A stretch of DNA of 64,000 nucleotides, from positions 868,001 to 932,000 of the forward strand of contig NZ_CP007509.1 in NCBI RefSeq assembly GCF_000661915.1, written 5' to 3'. Under the pieces are notes generated by a model that saw only the letters and a list, made by a program, of their open reading frames with translations, ran no database searches and had not been told where the DNA came from. The stretch's first letter is position 1, and each line of letters opens with the position of its first letter. The DNA comes from Stutzerimonas decontaminans. Its GTDB lineage: Bacteria; Pseudomonadota; Gammaproteobacteria; Pseudomonadales; Pseudomonadaceae. Shown one piece after another: positions 1 to 7,671 of this stretch. The translations under genes were made by a program, and so were the position numbers.

Positions 1-191
1 ACGAATCGCATTTGCTGATGGAGCTCAGCGGCGATGGGCGCATGCTCAGTTATCGCAGCCTCAACGGCCTGTTCAGTGACCTGCAACGTACGGCTGCACA
101 AGCCGAAGGCGTGACCCTCGACAACGACGGCACGCTGTATGTGGTCAGCGAGCCGAACCTGTTCTACAGCTTCCGCCGCGAGGAGGGCTAG
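1..191 (+). CDS. SdiA-regulated domain protein, C-terminal fragment
   Basis: The gene enters from outside the window. The readable frame begins at base 3 and ends at TAG 189-191, giving 62 residues. The tail, with AEGVTLDNDGTLYVVSEPNLF, looks like the last blade of the SdiA-regulated (YjiK-like) beta-propeller family of periplasmic or secreted proteins, where a late 'AEG..D..G.LY.VSEPN' motif is typical. The propeller core and any signal peptide lie upstream, so nothing can be said about activity. No terminator is obvious after the stop. The family call rests only on this C-terminal signature. Confidence 0.7.
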   Translation, partial: ESHLLMELSGDGRMLSYRSLNGLFSDLQRTAAQAEGVTLDNDGTLYVVSEPNLFYSFRREEG

Positions 192-365
192 GCCTGCGGG
201 GCCCGGCCTGACGCTCGACGCGAGGAGTGGGCGGGGCGTCGACGTGTCTTCACGATTCATTCACGGGCGCTTGACGAAACCCTGACGCCTGGCCACGCAG
301 ACTGCAATCGTCACCTTGGCGGCTGCGCCGCGTTGGCGATCCTTTCCCTTGCGTCAGGTACATTG

Positions 366-785
366 ATGTTCTCTCGTTCGTTGCCTTCGTTTCCCCGTGC
401 CGGTCGGCACCGCGTGTCCTCACGTCAGCGCGGTGCGTTGCTCGCCGCGCTGCTCGCCGCGTTTTCCCTGAATGGTTGCCAGAGCGCCCCTGGCCCTCTG
501 GCGGGTGACGGCTATCCGCCGGAGTACGCAGAAGGCTTTCGCGCGGGCTGTGCCAGCGGGCGTCAGGCTGCCGGTGCGCTGGCGCAGTTTCGCAAGGACG
601 TACCGCGCTACATGAACCAGCCGCTGTATGCCGAGGGCTGGGACGACGGCTACCGGCAATGCCAGGCGATGCAGGCCAGCAGTGGTGGGCTGGATAGCTG
701 GCGCAGCAGCGCGATGGAGCGCGAGCGCGACCGCGAATGGCGGCGCCATATCGACCAGGCCAAAGCCCAGGCCTTGCGTCACTGA
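366..785 (+). CDS. putative lipoprotein of unknown function
   Basis: This is a 139-residue protein I do not recognise. I chose ATG 366 (MFSRSL) over the in-frame ATG 333 because a weak AGGT lies just before it. The N-terminus is basic, then a hydrophobic stretch ends in LNGC, a plausible lipobox, suggesting an envelope lipoprotein with a mature chain of about 105 residues. The mature part is polar, rich in Gly, Tyr and Arg, and carries two related segments (YAEGFRAGCASGRQ and YAEGWDDGYRQCQA) that look like a short internal duplication. The tail is Arg-rich. It is convergent with the PAP2 phosphatase gene. Codon use resembles its neighbours. No function is assigned. Confidence 0.7.
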   Translation: MFSRSLPSFPRAGRHRVSSRQRGALLAALLAAFSLNGCQSAPGPLAGDGYPPEYAEGFRAGCASGRQAAGALAQFRKDVPRYMNQPLYAEGWDDGYRQCQAMQASSGGLDSWRSSAMERERDREWRRHIDQAKAQALRH

Positions 786-795
786 GCTGTGCTGC

Positions 796-976
796 GTGCC
801 CGTTCGCGGTTGAGACCGCGCCTACGGGCGTCGCGGGCAAGATTAAACCTTGTGGGAGCGGGCTTGGCCGCGAAGAAGGCAGCGCCTAGACCAGCAGGAT
901 TGATCGTTCCAAGCCTTGCGTGGGAGCGTCGCAGCGCAGCGCCTGTTGCGCCGTGCCCGTTCGCGCTCGAGACCGC
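796..976. repeat. REP-like intergenic repeat with a 157-bp-spaced direct repeat
   Basis: The 217-bp gap between two convergent genes holds the 13-mer GTGCCCGTTCGCG at 796 and again at 953, each followed a few bases later by GAGACCGC. Between them, at about 857-875, is GTGGGAGCGGGCTTGGCCGC, which matches the Pseudomonas REP consensus (GTGGGAGCGGGCTTGCCCGC) as I remember it. The context, between convergent 3' ends, is typical of REP/BIME elements. No coding potential is credible here. Confidence 0.55.
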
Positions 977-1002
977 TCACACGCCTGGGCATGGCCTGTT
1001 CG

Positions 1003-1737
1003 TTAAATCGCCGGTTCGGCCAGGGTGATCGGCTGCTCCGCCGTGCGGTAGAGCAGCAGCCGATAGCAGGCCAGGCAGATGGTCCAGTCGAACAGCAGCG
1101 TCCAGAGGTTGTGCGAGAGAAAGTGTGCCCCCTGCATTACCCGTCCCAGTGAAAGAATCAGACCCAGGCCCAGGGCCAGTCCGAGAGCGTAGCGCGCCAA
1201 CCGCGGGCGAGGGTCGCGCAACACGAAGAACAGCGCCAGCAGCGAGAAGCCCGCCGAGGCGTGGCCACCTGGCCAGCAGCGCCCGGGCTTGAGCGTCGGC
1301 ACGCGTTCGGCCAGCAGTGAAGTAAAAGTCTCGCTACCGCCGAAGTCGGTCAGGCTCCAGGGGCAATGCACGCCAGTGAGCGTCTTCAGCGGAGTGACGA
1401 TGCTGGTTGAGATGCCCAGCGCCAACACCAGATAGCCTAGAGGGCGACGCCAGCGCGCCAGGCGCGTCGGCAGCAGGCTGAGCAGGAAGCCAGCGATGGC
1501 CAGCACGCCGATGGCGATCACCGCTTGCTTGACACGGTCATGCAGAAAGTCTTCGAGCAGCCAGCTGTGCCGGCCGACGAAGCCGACGCCGGGTTCATAG
1601 AACAGTCGGGAAAAGGCGAAATCAAGCTGAGTCGGATCGCCGATCAGCAGCGCCAGCATCAATATGGCCGGCACGCCGAAACCGAGGGCGAAGTTGAAAG
1701 GGCGGCTTTGGCCGGAACGGTCGGGTAGAGCGGGCAT
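1003..1737 (-). CDS. PAP2-family membrane phosphatase
   Basis: A 244-residue polytopic membrane protein of the type-2 phosphatidic acid phosphatase superfamily, which removes phosphate from lipid or lipid-pyrophosphate substrates at the membrane. The three signature blocks are present in variant form. K118 with HCP at 124-126 stands for KX6RP, with Cys in place of the Arg. CWPGGHAS at 154-161 stands for PSGH. GRVMQGAH at 198-205 stands for SRX5H. About six hydrophobic segments surround them. GGAG precedes the ATG. It lies 38 bp after the original stop of the LtaS-like gene on the same strand, so the two probably form one transcript. Candidate substrates are undecaprenyl-PP, lipid A or phosphatidate; the sequence does not choose. 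Confidence 0.85.
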   Translation of the reverse strand: MPALPDRSGQSRPFNFALGFGVPAILMLALLIGDPTQLDFAFSRLFYEPGVGFVGRHSWLLEDFLHDRVKQAVIAIGVLAIAGFLLSLLPTRLARWRRPLGYLVLALGISTSIVTPLKTLTGVHCPWSLTDFGGSETFTSLLAERVPTLKPGRCWPGGHASAGFSLLALFFVLRDPRPRLARYALGLALGLGLILSLGRVMQGAHFLSHNLWTLLFDWTICLACYRLLLYRTAEQPITLAEPAI

Positions 1738-1775
1738 CGGATCTCCAGAGGCGCCCGTGCAGGGCGCCGGTCGGG

Positions 1776-2026
1776 TTAGCGTTGGCTGAGCTGATTGCCG
1801 TGCGGCGCGGGTGTCTGCCAGCTGAGCAGGCCTTGGCTGTAGTCGTGGCTGGCGCCCTGGTAGTAGGCGATGTCGCGCTGCACCAGCGGGTCAGTCAGCG
1901 GTGCCTGGGATTCGCGGCTCGAACGCAGTGCCTCGTCATGGCGACGCACCTGCAGGCGTGGGCTGAGGATTGCTAGGTCGCGGCCGTCGAACAGGCCCAG
2001 GTGCTGGTAGTTGCCGATCAGCGCGC
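1776..2026 (-). pseudogene. displaced C-terminal end of the LtaS-like gene (frameshift)
   Basis: Directly after the premature TGA at 2018-2020, another minus-strand frame stays open to TAA 1776-1778. It encodes about 83 residues beginning ALIGNYQHLGLFDGRDLAI and containing RRHDEALRSSRES and QRDIAYYQGASHDY. This is the usual C-terminal tail of pseudomonad LTA-synthase-family proteins. The junction lies in GCGCGC at 2021-2026. Removing one GC, or adding one base, restores a single frame of about 651 residues over 1776-3733. The frameshift is real in this sequence; whether it is biological or a sequencing error cannot be told here. Confidence 0.85.
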
Positions 2027-3733
2027 GGCCCGGAGGGCATCCTCGCGCAACAGGTTGCGGCCGAAGAACGTCGACACGTAATCCATGTTCAGCAGGCCGA
2101 GCAGGGTCGGCGCCAGGTCGATCTGGCTGGCCACGCCGGAGAACTCGCGTGGTTCGATCTGGCCCGGCGCGTAGATGAACAGCGGGATGTGGTAGTTGGC
2201 CACCGGCAGGTCCTGCGAGCCGGCGCTGCCGGCGGTATGGTCGGCGACGAAGACGAACAGCGTGTCCTTGAACCAGGGCTTGCGCCGCGCCTCGTCGAGG
2301 AACTGGCCGATAGCATAGTCGGTGTACTTCACCGCACCTTCGCGGCCCTCGCCCGAGGGAATGTCGATGCGCCCGTCCGGGTAGGTGTAGGGACGGTGGT
2401 TGGAGGTGGTCATCAGCTGCAGCAGGAACGGCTTGCCGGCCGCATGGTCAGCATCGGCCTCGCGCATGGCTAGCGCATAGAGGTCCTCGTCGGCCATGCC
2501 CCAGGCATTCTTGAAGTGGATGTCCGCCTCGTCGGCGCTGCTCTGGTCGACCACACGGTAGCCGTTGCCGCCGAAAAAGGCGCTCATGTTGTCGAAGTAG
2601 CCGCGCCCGCCGTAGAGGAACACGCTGTCGTAGCCCTGCGCGCCGAGCTGCTGGCCGAGGCTGGCGAAACCGCTCTCGCGACCGACGCGCTTGACGATCG
2701 AGCGCCCCGGGGTCGGCGGCACGGACAGGGTGATCGCCTCCAAGCCACGGTCGGTGCGCGTGCCGGTGGCGTAGAAGTTGGTGAAGGTCAGGCTCTGCTT
2801 GCGCAGCTTGTCAAGGTTGGGGGTTAGCCCGCGCGCGTCGCCGAAGTTATCCAGGTACTTGGCGCTGAGGCTCTCGATGGTCACCAGCACGACGTTCAGA
2901 TGGCGCGGCTGGCCGGGGTTGTCGATCGCCCGGCGGATGTCCAGCGGGTCTTGACCGAGAAAGCGCGCATTCGGCTCGGCGACTTCCTGGCGCAGGCGGT
3001 TGCCGATCTCGTTGTCGGGCAGGGTGGCGTAGAACTGCGGGTAGTCCAGTTCATTGTTGCGAAAGGCGGCAAAGAACTGGAACGGGCCATTGCTCGCCAG
3101 CTCCCGTTGATAGGCGTTGCCGCCATTGCCACGCGGGAAGTCCTGGCCGACGATCAGTGCACTGGCAGTCGCAGCGCCCAACAGGCTGGCGAGTACCGTT
3201 GCGCGGCCCCGCCAGGGCAGGCTTGGTGCGCCCAGAGCTCGTTTGAGCGGCGCTTGCAGCACGGCGGTGGCAAGTAACGTGATCAGTGCCAGCAGGGCCA
3301 ACAGCGCAAAGACCGGGTACGACTCGAGGATGTTGCGCAGCACCTCGTCGGAATAGACCAGGTAGTCGACCGCGATGAAATTGAAGCGCACGCCGAACTC
3401 GTCCCAGAACAGCCATTCGGCGAGCCCGGTGAATAGCATGGCGTAGAGACTCAGGGCCAGCAGCAGGGTGAGCCCGCGCTGATGCCAGCGATTCGCCCAG
3501 AGCCGCTGCGGACACAGTATGAGGTAGCAGCCCAGGGGCAATGTGGCAAAGATCAGGAACGCCAGGTCATAGATCGTACCCAGAGCAAAGACGCGCAACA
3601 GCTCGCCCGGGGCGGCAGCTGCATCCTGCCAGTGGGCAAACAGCAAGGCGCCGCGGGTGATCAGAAAAACGCCAAACCAGAGGCCGGCAAGCAGCGACAG
3701 ATAACGAAGTTGAGCATGGCGCAGGAGTGTCAT
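2018..3733 (-). CDS. LtaS-like sulfatase-fold transferase, 3' end frameshifted
   Basis: A 571-residue product of the LTA synthase / alkaline-phosphatase superfamily. These enzymes transfer a phospholipid head group to an extracytoplasmic acceptor and leave diacylglycerol. About five N-terminal membrane helices (residues 10-190) precede a periplasmic domain. That domain has a metal-ligand Glu in VTIES (about 287), the nucleophile-type Thr cluster GTRTDRG (324-330) and the ADH metal pair (497-499). The catalytic set is intact, but the last ~83 residues are lost by a frameshift at about 2021-2026. In a Gram-negative the product is unlikely to be teichoic acid; glucan, LPS or glycolipid modification is more plausible. 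It is divergent from colR, with a possible ColR box between them. Confidence 0.85.
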   Translation of the reverse strand: MTLLRHAQLRYLSLLAGLWFGVFLITRGALLFAHWQDAAAAPGELLRVFALGTIYDLAFLIFATLPLGCYLILCPQRLWANRWHQRGLTLLLALSLYAMLFTGLAEWLFWDEFGVRFNFIAVDYLVYSDEVLRNILESYPVFALLALLALITLLATAVLQAPLKRALGAPSLPWRGRATVLASLLGAATASALIVGQDFPRGNGGNAYQRELASNGPFQFFAAFRNNELDYPQFYATLPDNEIGNRLRQEVAEPNARFLGQDPLDIRRAIDNPGQPRHLNVVLVTIESLSAKYLDNFGDARGLTPNLDKLRKQSLTFTNFYATGTRTDRGLEAITLSVPPTPGRSIVKRVGRESGFASLGQQLGAQGYDSVFLYGGRGYFDNMSAFFGGNGYRVVDQSSADEADIHFKNAWGMADEDLYALAMREADADHAAGKPFLLQLMTTSNHRPYTYPDGRIDIPSGEGREGAVKYTDYAIGQFLDEARRKPWFKDTLFVFVADHTAGSAGSQDLPVANYHIPLFIYAPGQIEPREFSGVASQIDLAPTLLGLLNMDYVSTFFGRNLLREDALRAAR

Positions 3734-3804
3734 CGTATGATCCGCGGGTGAGTTTGAACGCGCTGAAGTCTGCGCACCCGCTTGTGAGCCCTTCGTAAAG
3801 AAGG

Positions 3805-3822
3805 CGTGAAAATTCCGTCATT
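3805..3822 (-). promoter_or_regulatory. possible ColR box before the LtaS-like gene
   Basis: On the minus strand this reads TGACGGAATTTTCACG, similar to the stronger candidate at 5786-5801 (TGACGTTTTTTTCAC). It has three mismatches to the P. putida ColR consensus as I remember it, (T/C)(T/C)NA(C/G)NN(T/C)TTTTTCACG, but keeps the final TTTTCACG. It is about 75 bases upstream of the LtaS-like start and about 20 bases before colR, so it could serve either gene. It is a motif match by eye only. Confidence 0.35.
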
Positions 3823-3841
3823 TGCCTGCTAGCGAGCCTAT

Positions 3842-4525
3842 ATGCGCATCCTCGTCATTGAAGATAACCGTGACATCCTGGCCAACGTGCTGGACTACCT
3901 CGAACTCAAGGGGTACGTGGTGGATTGTGCTCAGGATGGCCTCAGCGGCCTGCACCTGGCCGCGACCGAGCACTACGACCTGATCGTGCTGGACATCATG
4001 CTGCCCGGGATCGACGGCTATCAGGTCTGCAAGCGGTTGCGCGAGGATGCCGGACGGGATACCCCGATCATCATGCTCACCGCCCGCGATGCGCTGGCCG
4101 ACCGCCTGCAGGGGCTGAGTGCCGGGGCCGACGATTATCTGATCAAACCCTTCGCGTTGTCGGAGCTGGTGGCCCGTATAGAGGCGATCCTGCGACGTTG
4201 CCAGGGCTCGCGCAAACGCCAGCTGCAGGTCGCCGATCTCTGCTACGACCTGGATACGCTGGAGGTCAGCCGTGGCGGTCAGCCCGTCCGCCTCAACCCC
4301 ATCGGCCACAAGCTGCTGGCGCTGCTGATGCAGCGCAGCCCCGCAGTGGTGCGCCGTGAAGTGCTGGAGGAAGCGCTGTGGGGCGAGGACCTGCCCGAAA
4401 GCGATAGCCTGCGTAGCCATATCCACCAGCTGCGCCAGGTGCTCGACAAGCCCTTCGACAAGCCGCTGCTGCACACCGTGCACGGTGTCGGTTTCCGTCT
4501 GGCGGAGGAAAGCGATGCTCGCTAA
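3842..4525 (+). CDS. colR: ColR response regulator (OmpR/PhoB type)
   Basis: A 227-residue two-component regulator. The receiver domain (1-120) has the acidic pair ED at 7-8, phospho-acceptor Asp in VLDIMLPG (about 51), the conserved Thr/Ser switch in MLTARD and Lys in YLIKPFA. The OmpR-type winged helix (130-225) ends with HTVHGVGFRL. Closeness to pseudomonad ColR and overlap with the following kinase support the name. In Pseudomonas, ColRS guards the outer membrane and responds to excess zinc or iron. The start is ATG 3842. The stop overlaps colS by 11 bp, implying translational coupling. Confidence 0.92.
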   Translation: MRILVIEDNRDILANVLDYLELKGYVVDCAQDGLSGLHLAATEHYDLIVLDIMLPGIDGYQVCKRLREDAGRDTPIIMLTARDALADRLQGLSAGADDYLIKPFALSELVARIEAILRRCQGSRKRQLQVADLCYDLDTLEVSRGGQPVRLNPIGHKLLALLMQRSPAVVRREVLEEALWGEDLPESDSLRSHIHQLRQVLDKPFDKPLLHTVHGVGFRLAEESDAR

Positions 4526-5789
4526 GCAGCCGCTGGCGCGACGGATCGTCATCGCCTTCACCCTGATGACTCTGGTGGTGAGCGGTGCTTTCGCGCTCGG
4601 CATCGTCGGCGTGGTGCATTTCATCGAAGAGCAGCTGGTCACCGAGGAGCTGAGCCGCGATATGGATATCGTGCTCAATGAAGACCTGGCGAAGGGGCGG
4701 CCGCCGCAGCTGGATGCCAGCACTCATTTCTTCGCCTCGCATCTGCCCGAGCACCCGATGCCGGATGCGTTTGCGACGCTGGGTGCGGGCTTCACCGAGT
4801 TGGTGCGCGATGACGAGGCCTACTACGTCTATGTGCGCGACATTGGCGGCAACCGCTACGTGCTGGTGCAGGAACAGCACGAGTTCGAGGCCCGCGAGAA
4901 TGCGCTGTTCAATGTGGTCCTGGCCGGCTTTCTGCTCACCGTGCTGGGCGCCTGGCTGCTCGGTCGATTGATGGCCAACCGGGTGATGGCGCCGGTCAGT
5001 CGCCTGGCCAATCAGGTGCGTCATCGTGACCAGCTGCATCCATTGGCTCCGCCGCTGGCGCTGCAGTATCCCGACGACGAAGTCGGCCACCTGGCGGCCG
5101 CCTTCGATAGCACCCTCGGTCAGTTGCGCCAGACCCTCGAGCGCGAGCGGCTGTTCACCGCAGATGTCAGTCACGAGCTGCGCACGCCGCTGATGGTCGT
5201 GCTCGGCGCCTGCGAGCTGCTGGAACAGGCCGAGCTGCCGCCGCGGGCGCAGCGTCAGGCCGGTCGTATACGACGCGCCGCCGAGGAAATGCAGGATCTG
5301 GTGGAAACCTTCCTGATGCTGGCGCGGGCACGCCCGCAACAGGCGTCCTTCGCTGGCAACGCCAGTTTGCAGAGTGTGGCGGCTGAGCAGAGCGAGCGCT
5401 GGGGGCCGCTGCTGGCAGAAAAGGGCCTGGCCTTCGAACTGCTGAAGGAGGGCGAGGACCGCGCTGTGTATAACCGCACACTGCTCGGCGCGGTGATGTC
5501 CAATCTGCTGCGCAATGCGCTGCACTACACCGATAGCGGCACGGTGCGCTTGGTCCTGGGCGACGGCGGTTTTCGTGTCGAGGACAGCGGCGTGGGTATT
5601 CCGCTGGCCGAGCAGGAACGCATGTTCCAGCCGTTCGTGCGCGGTGCCGAGGAACGCGGTGAGGGACTGGGGCTTGGACTTTCACTGGTCAAGCGCATTT
5701 GCGCGCACCAAGGCTGGGAAGTCGGTCTGACGCCACGGCAACCTCAGGGCAGCTGCTTCCTGGTACGGCTTCACGCTGGCGCCTCTTGA
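4515..5789 (+). CDS. colS: ColS sensor histidine kinase
   Basis: A 424-residue inner-membrane kinase partnered with ColR. The start ATG 4515 overlaps the end of colR. TM1 is at about residues 12-35, then a periplasmic sensor of about 100 residues ending in an acidic stretch (HEFEARENA), TM2 at about 135-155 and HAMP at about 155-210. HisKA follows with ADVSHELRTPL (His near 222), then HATPase with N-box NLLRNAL, G1 EDSGVGI and G2 GLGLGLSLVK. Published work on P. putida ColS assigns Fe(III)/Zn sensing to Glu-rich ExxE-type motifs in the periplasmic loop; the EFEARE stretch here is compatible with that. Its stop codon overlaps the candidate ColR box feeding the downstream genes. Confidence 0.92.
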   Translation: MLAKQPLARRIVIAFTLMTLVVSGAFALGIVGVVHFIEEQLVTEELSRDMDIVLNEDLAKGRPPQLDASTHFFASHLPEHPMPDAFATLGAGFTELVRDDEAYYVYVRDIGGNRYVLVQEQHEFEARENALFNVVLAGFLLTVLGAWLLGRLMANRVMAPVSRLANQVRHRDQLHPLAPPLALQYPDDEVGHLAAAFDSTLGQLRQTLERERLFTADVSHELRTPLMVVLGACELLEQAELPPRAQRQAGRIRRAAEEMQDLVETFLMLARARPQQASFAGNASLQSVAAEQSERWGPLLAEKGLAFELLKEGEDRAVYNRTLLGAVMSNLLRNALHYTDSGTVRLVLGDGGFRVEDSGVGIPLAEQERMFQPFVRGAEERGEGLGLGLSLVKRICAHQGWEVGLTPRQPQGSCFLVRLHAGAS

Positions 5790-5801
5790 CGTTTTTTTCA
5801 C
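5786..5801 (+). promoter_or_regulatory. candidate ColR binding site
   Basis: TTGACGTTTTTTTCAC overlaps the colS stop codon and fits every position of the P. putida ColR consensus I remember, (T/C)(T/C)NA(C/G)NN(T/C)TTTTTCAC, missing only the optional last G. It lies about 70 bp before the methyltransferase that heads the inaA-like/dgkA/LtaS-like run. It would place those genes under ColR as well as in colRS read-through. The consensus is from memory and no binding data exist here. Confidence 0.5.
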
Positions 5802-5870
5802 ATTCCTTTGACAGCCCCTTGATGTCCGCCTGGTTAGTTTGGCGTTCCGTTTCCAACCGGAATGCCCGCC

Positions 5871-6548
5871 ATGACGACATCGAGCCCTATCGAACTGGAG
5901 TTCTCGCGCAAGTACGACCGCCAGCACGCCTACGAATATCTGCACAAGCACCAGGACGGGCTGGCCCGGCGGCTATCGCACTGGCGTGACGAACAGATGG
6001 CGCGCCGCGCACTGAAGATTGCCGGTGACCCCGATCTGGTGCTCGACCTGCCCTGTGGCGCCGGGCGCTTCTGGCCGCTGCTGGCCGAGCACCCAAGCCG
6101 GATGATCTTCGCCGCCGACAATTCGGCCGACATGCTGGCGATCGCCGAGGCGTCGCAACCGCTGGATGTGCTCAAGCGGGTGGAAACCTTCCAGACCTCG
6201 GCCTTCGCCATCGACATGGGCGACAACGCGGTAGACAACATCTTCTGCATGCGCCTGCTGCACCACGTCGCCGATCCGGCGCATCGGCTGGCGATGCTGC
6301 GCGAATTCCATCGCGTCACGCGCGACACGCTGATCGTTTCCCTCTGGGTCGATGGCAACTACAAGGCCTGGAAACGCAAGCGCCTGGAGCGTCGTCGACC
6401 GGCCAAGGACAATCAGAACCGCTTCGTCGTCGCGCGCTCGCTGATCGAGGCGGAGTTCGCCGAGGCCGGTTTCGACATCCTCGACCGCAACGACTTTTTG
6501 CCGGGCTATGCCATGTGGCGGGTCTACGTGCTGCGCAAGCGGGGTTGA
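5871..6548 (+). CDS. class I SAM-dependent methyltransferase of the ColRS locus
   Basis: A 225-residue Rossmann-fold methyltransferase. Motif I is VLDLPCGAGRFWP (about 57-70), the acidic ribose contact is in FAADNSADML, and the post-motif region is MRLLHHVADP. Two ATGs are in frame (5862 and 5871); I took the second, but the first is equally possible. No membrane segment or signal peptide is seen. In pseudomonads this gene follows colRS and precedes an inaA-type gene, so its substrate is probably an envelope lipid, LPS intermediate or a protein in that pathway, but this is by context only. A ColR-like box lies about 70 bp upstream. Confidence 0.8.
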   Translation: MTTSSPIELEFSRKYDRQHAYEYLHKHQDGLARRLSHWRDEQMARRALKIAGDPDLVLDLPCGAGRFWPLLAEHPSRMIFAADNSADMLAIAEASQPLDVLKRVETFQTSAFAIDMGDNAVDNIFCMRLLHHVADPAHRLAMLREFHRVTRDTLIVSLWVDGNYKAWKRKRLERRRPAKDNQNRFVVARSLIEAEFAEAGFDILDRNDFLPGYAMWRVYVLRKRG

Positions 6549-6550
6549 GC

Positions 6551-7270
6551 ATGAGCCGACCACTCGTACTGCCGGCCCGCGAAGCGCGTACCAGCACCTT
6601 CCAGCGTTGGTGGAATACCCAGGGCGAATGGGTCGAGGAACCCAATCAACGCCGCGCCGGGGAAAGCGGCGTGCAACGCATACGGCTGCGCGATCCGCAG
6701 CAGCCGCTGTTGTACTGCAAACGGCAGATCGGCCACCTGTATCGCTCATTGCTGCATCCGTTTGGCCGGCCCACGGCGCTACGCGAGCTGCAGGCGCTGC
6801 AGGCTTTCGTCCGGCTCGGCGTGCGGGTGCCGGACCTGGTCTACTGCGGCACCCGCCAGCAGGCTGGCCAGTGGCAGGCGCTGTTGGTGACCGCAGAGCT
6901 GAAAGGCTTCGTCAGCCTGGAGGACTGGTACTCCGAGGGTATGGCCGAGTATTACGGCCATGCGGTGCAGGAGCGCATGCTCGACGCCGTCGGCATTACT
7001 CTCGCGCGCATCCACCAGGCGCGCTGGCAGCATGGTTGCTGCTACCCCAAGCACATCTTCCTCAGGGTCAATGGCGAGGGAGCGGCGGCCTGGGTCGAAG
7101 TCGCACTGCTCGATCTGGAGAAGAGCCGCCGCCGACTGCGGCGCAGCGCTGCGGCACGGCATGACCTGCGCCAGCTCTGGCGTCATCGGCAGGCAATGCC
7201 CGAGCAGGACTGGCAGCGACTACTGGCCGCTCATGCCAGCTTCGGCGAGGTGCGCTGCGATGTCATCTGA
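6551..7270 (+). CDS. InaA-family (LPS-kinase-like) protein
   Basis: A 239-residue cytoplasmic protein of the lipopolysaccharide-kinase/InaA family, a protein-kinase-like fold that includes the LPS core heptose kinases WaaP and RfaY. It begins 2 bp after the methyltransferase stop. Features visible are the N-lobe segment with LYCKRQIGHLYRSLLHPFG, the helix-C-like ALRELQALQAF, the catalytic-loop-like region LARIHQARWQHGCCYPKHIFL (His, Lys) and ALLDLEKSRR, resembling the metal-binding DFG/DxE element. It probably phosphorylates an envelope sugar, but InaA itself has no settled substrate. Its 3' end overlaps dgkA by 11 bp. Confidence 0.8.
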   Translation: MSRPLVLPAREARTSTFQRWWNTQGEWVEEPNQRRAGESGVQRIRLRDPQQPLLYCKRQIGHLYRSLLHPFGRPTALRELQALQAFVRLGVRVPDLVYCGTRQQAGQWQALLVTAELKGFVSLEDWYSEGMAEYYGHAVQERMLDAVGITLARIHQARWQHGCCYPKHIFLRVNGEGAAAWVEVALLDLEKSRRRLRRSAAARHDLRQLWRHRQAMPEQDWQRLLAAHASFGEVRCDVI

Positions 7271-7658
7271 GCCAAGCGCAGTGGTGGCCGACGGCGCTGC
7301 CCTCAAGGGGCGCAGCGGTCTGGTGCGCATCTGGTACGCCTGCGGCTATTCGCTCGCTGGTCTGCGGGCGGCCTATGCCGGCGAGGCGGCGTTCCGTCAG
7401 CTGGTGTGGCTGAGCCTGTTGCTGATCCCGCTGGCGTTGCTGCTCGACGTCAGCCGGGTCGAGCGCGCCGTGCTGATCGCGGTGGTGTTTCTCGCACTGA
7501 TCGTTGAGCTACTCAATTCGGCCATCGAGGCTACGGTCGACCGCATCTCTTTCGAACTGCATCCGCTTTCCAAGCAGGCCAAGGACATGGGCAGCGCCGC
7601 ACAACTGCTGGCGCTGTGTCTGATCGGCCTGGTTTGGGCGGTGATCCTGATTCCCTGA
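7260..7658 (+). CDS. dgkA: diacylglycerol kinase
   Basis: A 132-residue integral membrane kinase that converts diacylglycerol to phosphatidic acid at the inner membrane. The DgkA core is clear: an amphipathic N-terminus with YACGYSLAGLRAAYAGEAAFRQ, three membrane helices, and the family signature VELLNSAIEATVDRI (catalytic/metal Glu and Asn), followed by KDMGSAAQ. The start ATG 7260 lies inside the end of the InaA-family gene. Standing between that gene and an LtaS-like transferase suits a role in recycling the diacylglycerol that such transferases release. The N-terminus is about 10 residues longer than E. coli DgkA. Confidence 0.93.
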   Translation: MSSEPSAVVADGAALKGRSGLVRIWYACGYSLAGLRAAYAGEAAFRQLVWLSLLLIPLALLLDVSRVERAVLIAVVFLALIVELLNSAIEATVDRISFELHPLSKQAKDMGSAAQLLALCLIGLVWAVILIP

Positions 7659-7671
7659 ACGGACGTTACTC

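Noticed and set aside
2089..2316. Small minus-strand frame overlapping the LtaS-like frameshift
   Set aside because: It is Ser/Arg/Pro-rich shadow sequence in the third frame, not the displaced C-terminus, which reads in the frame ending at 1776.
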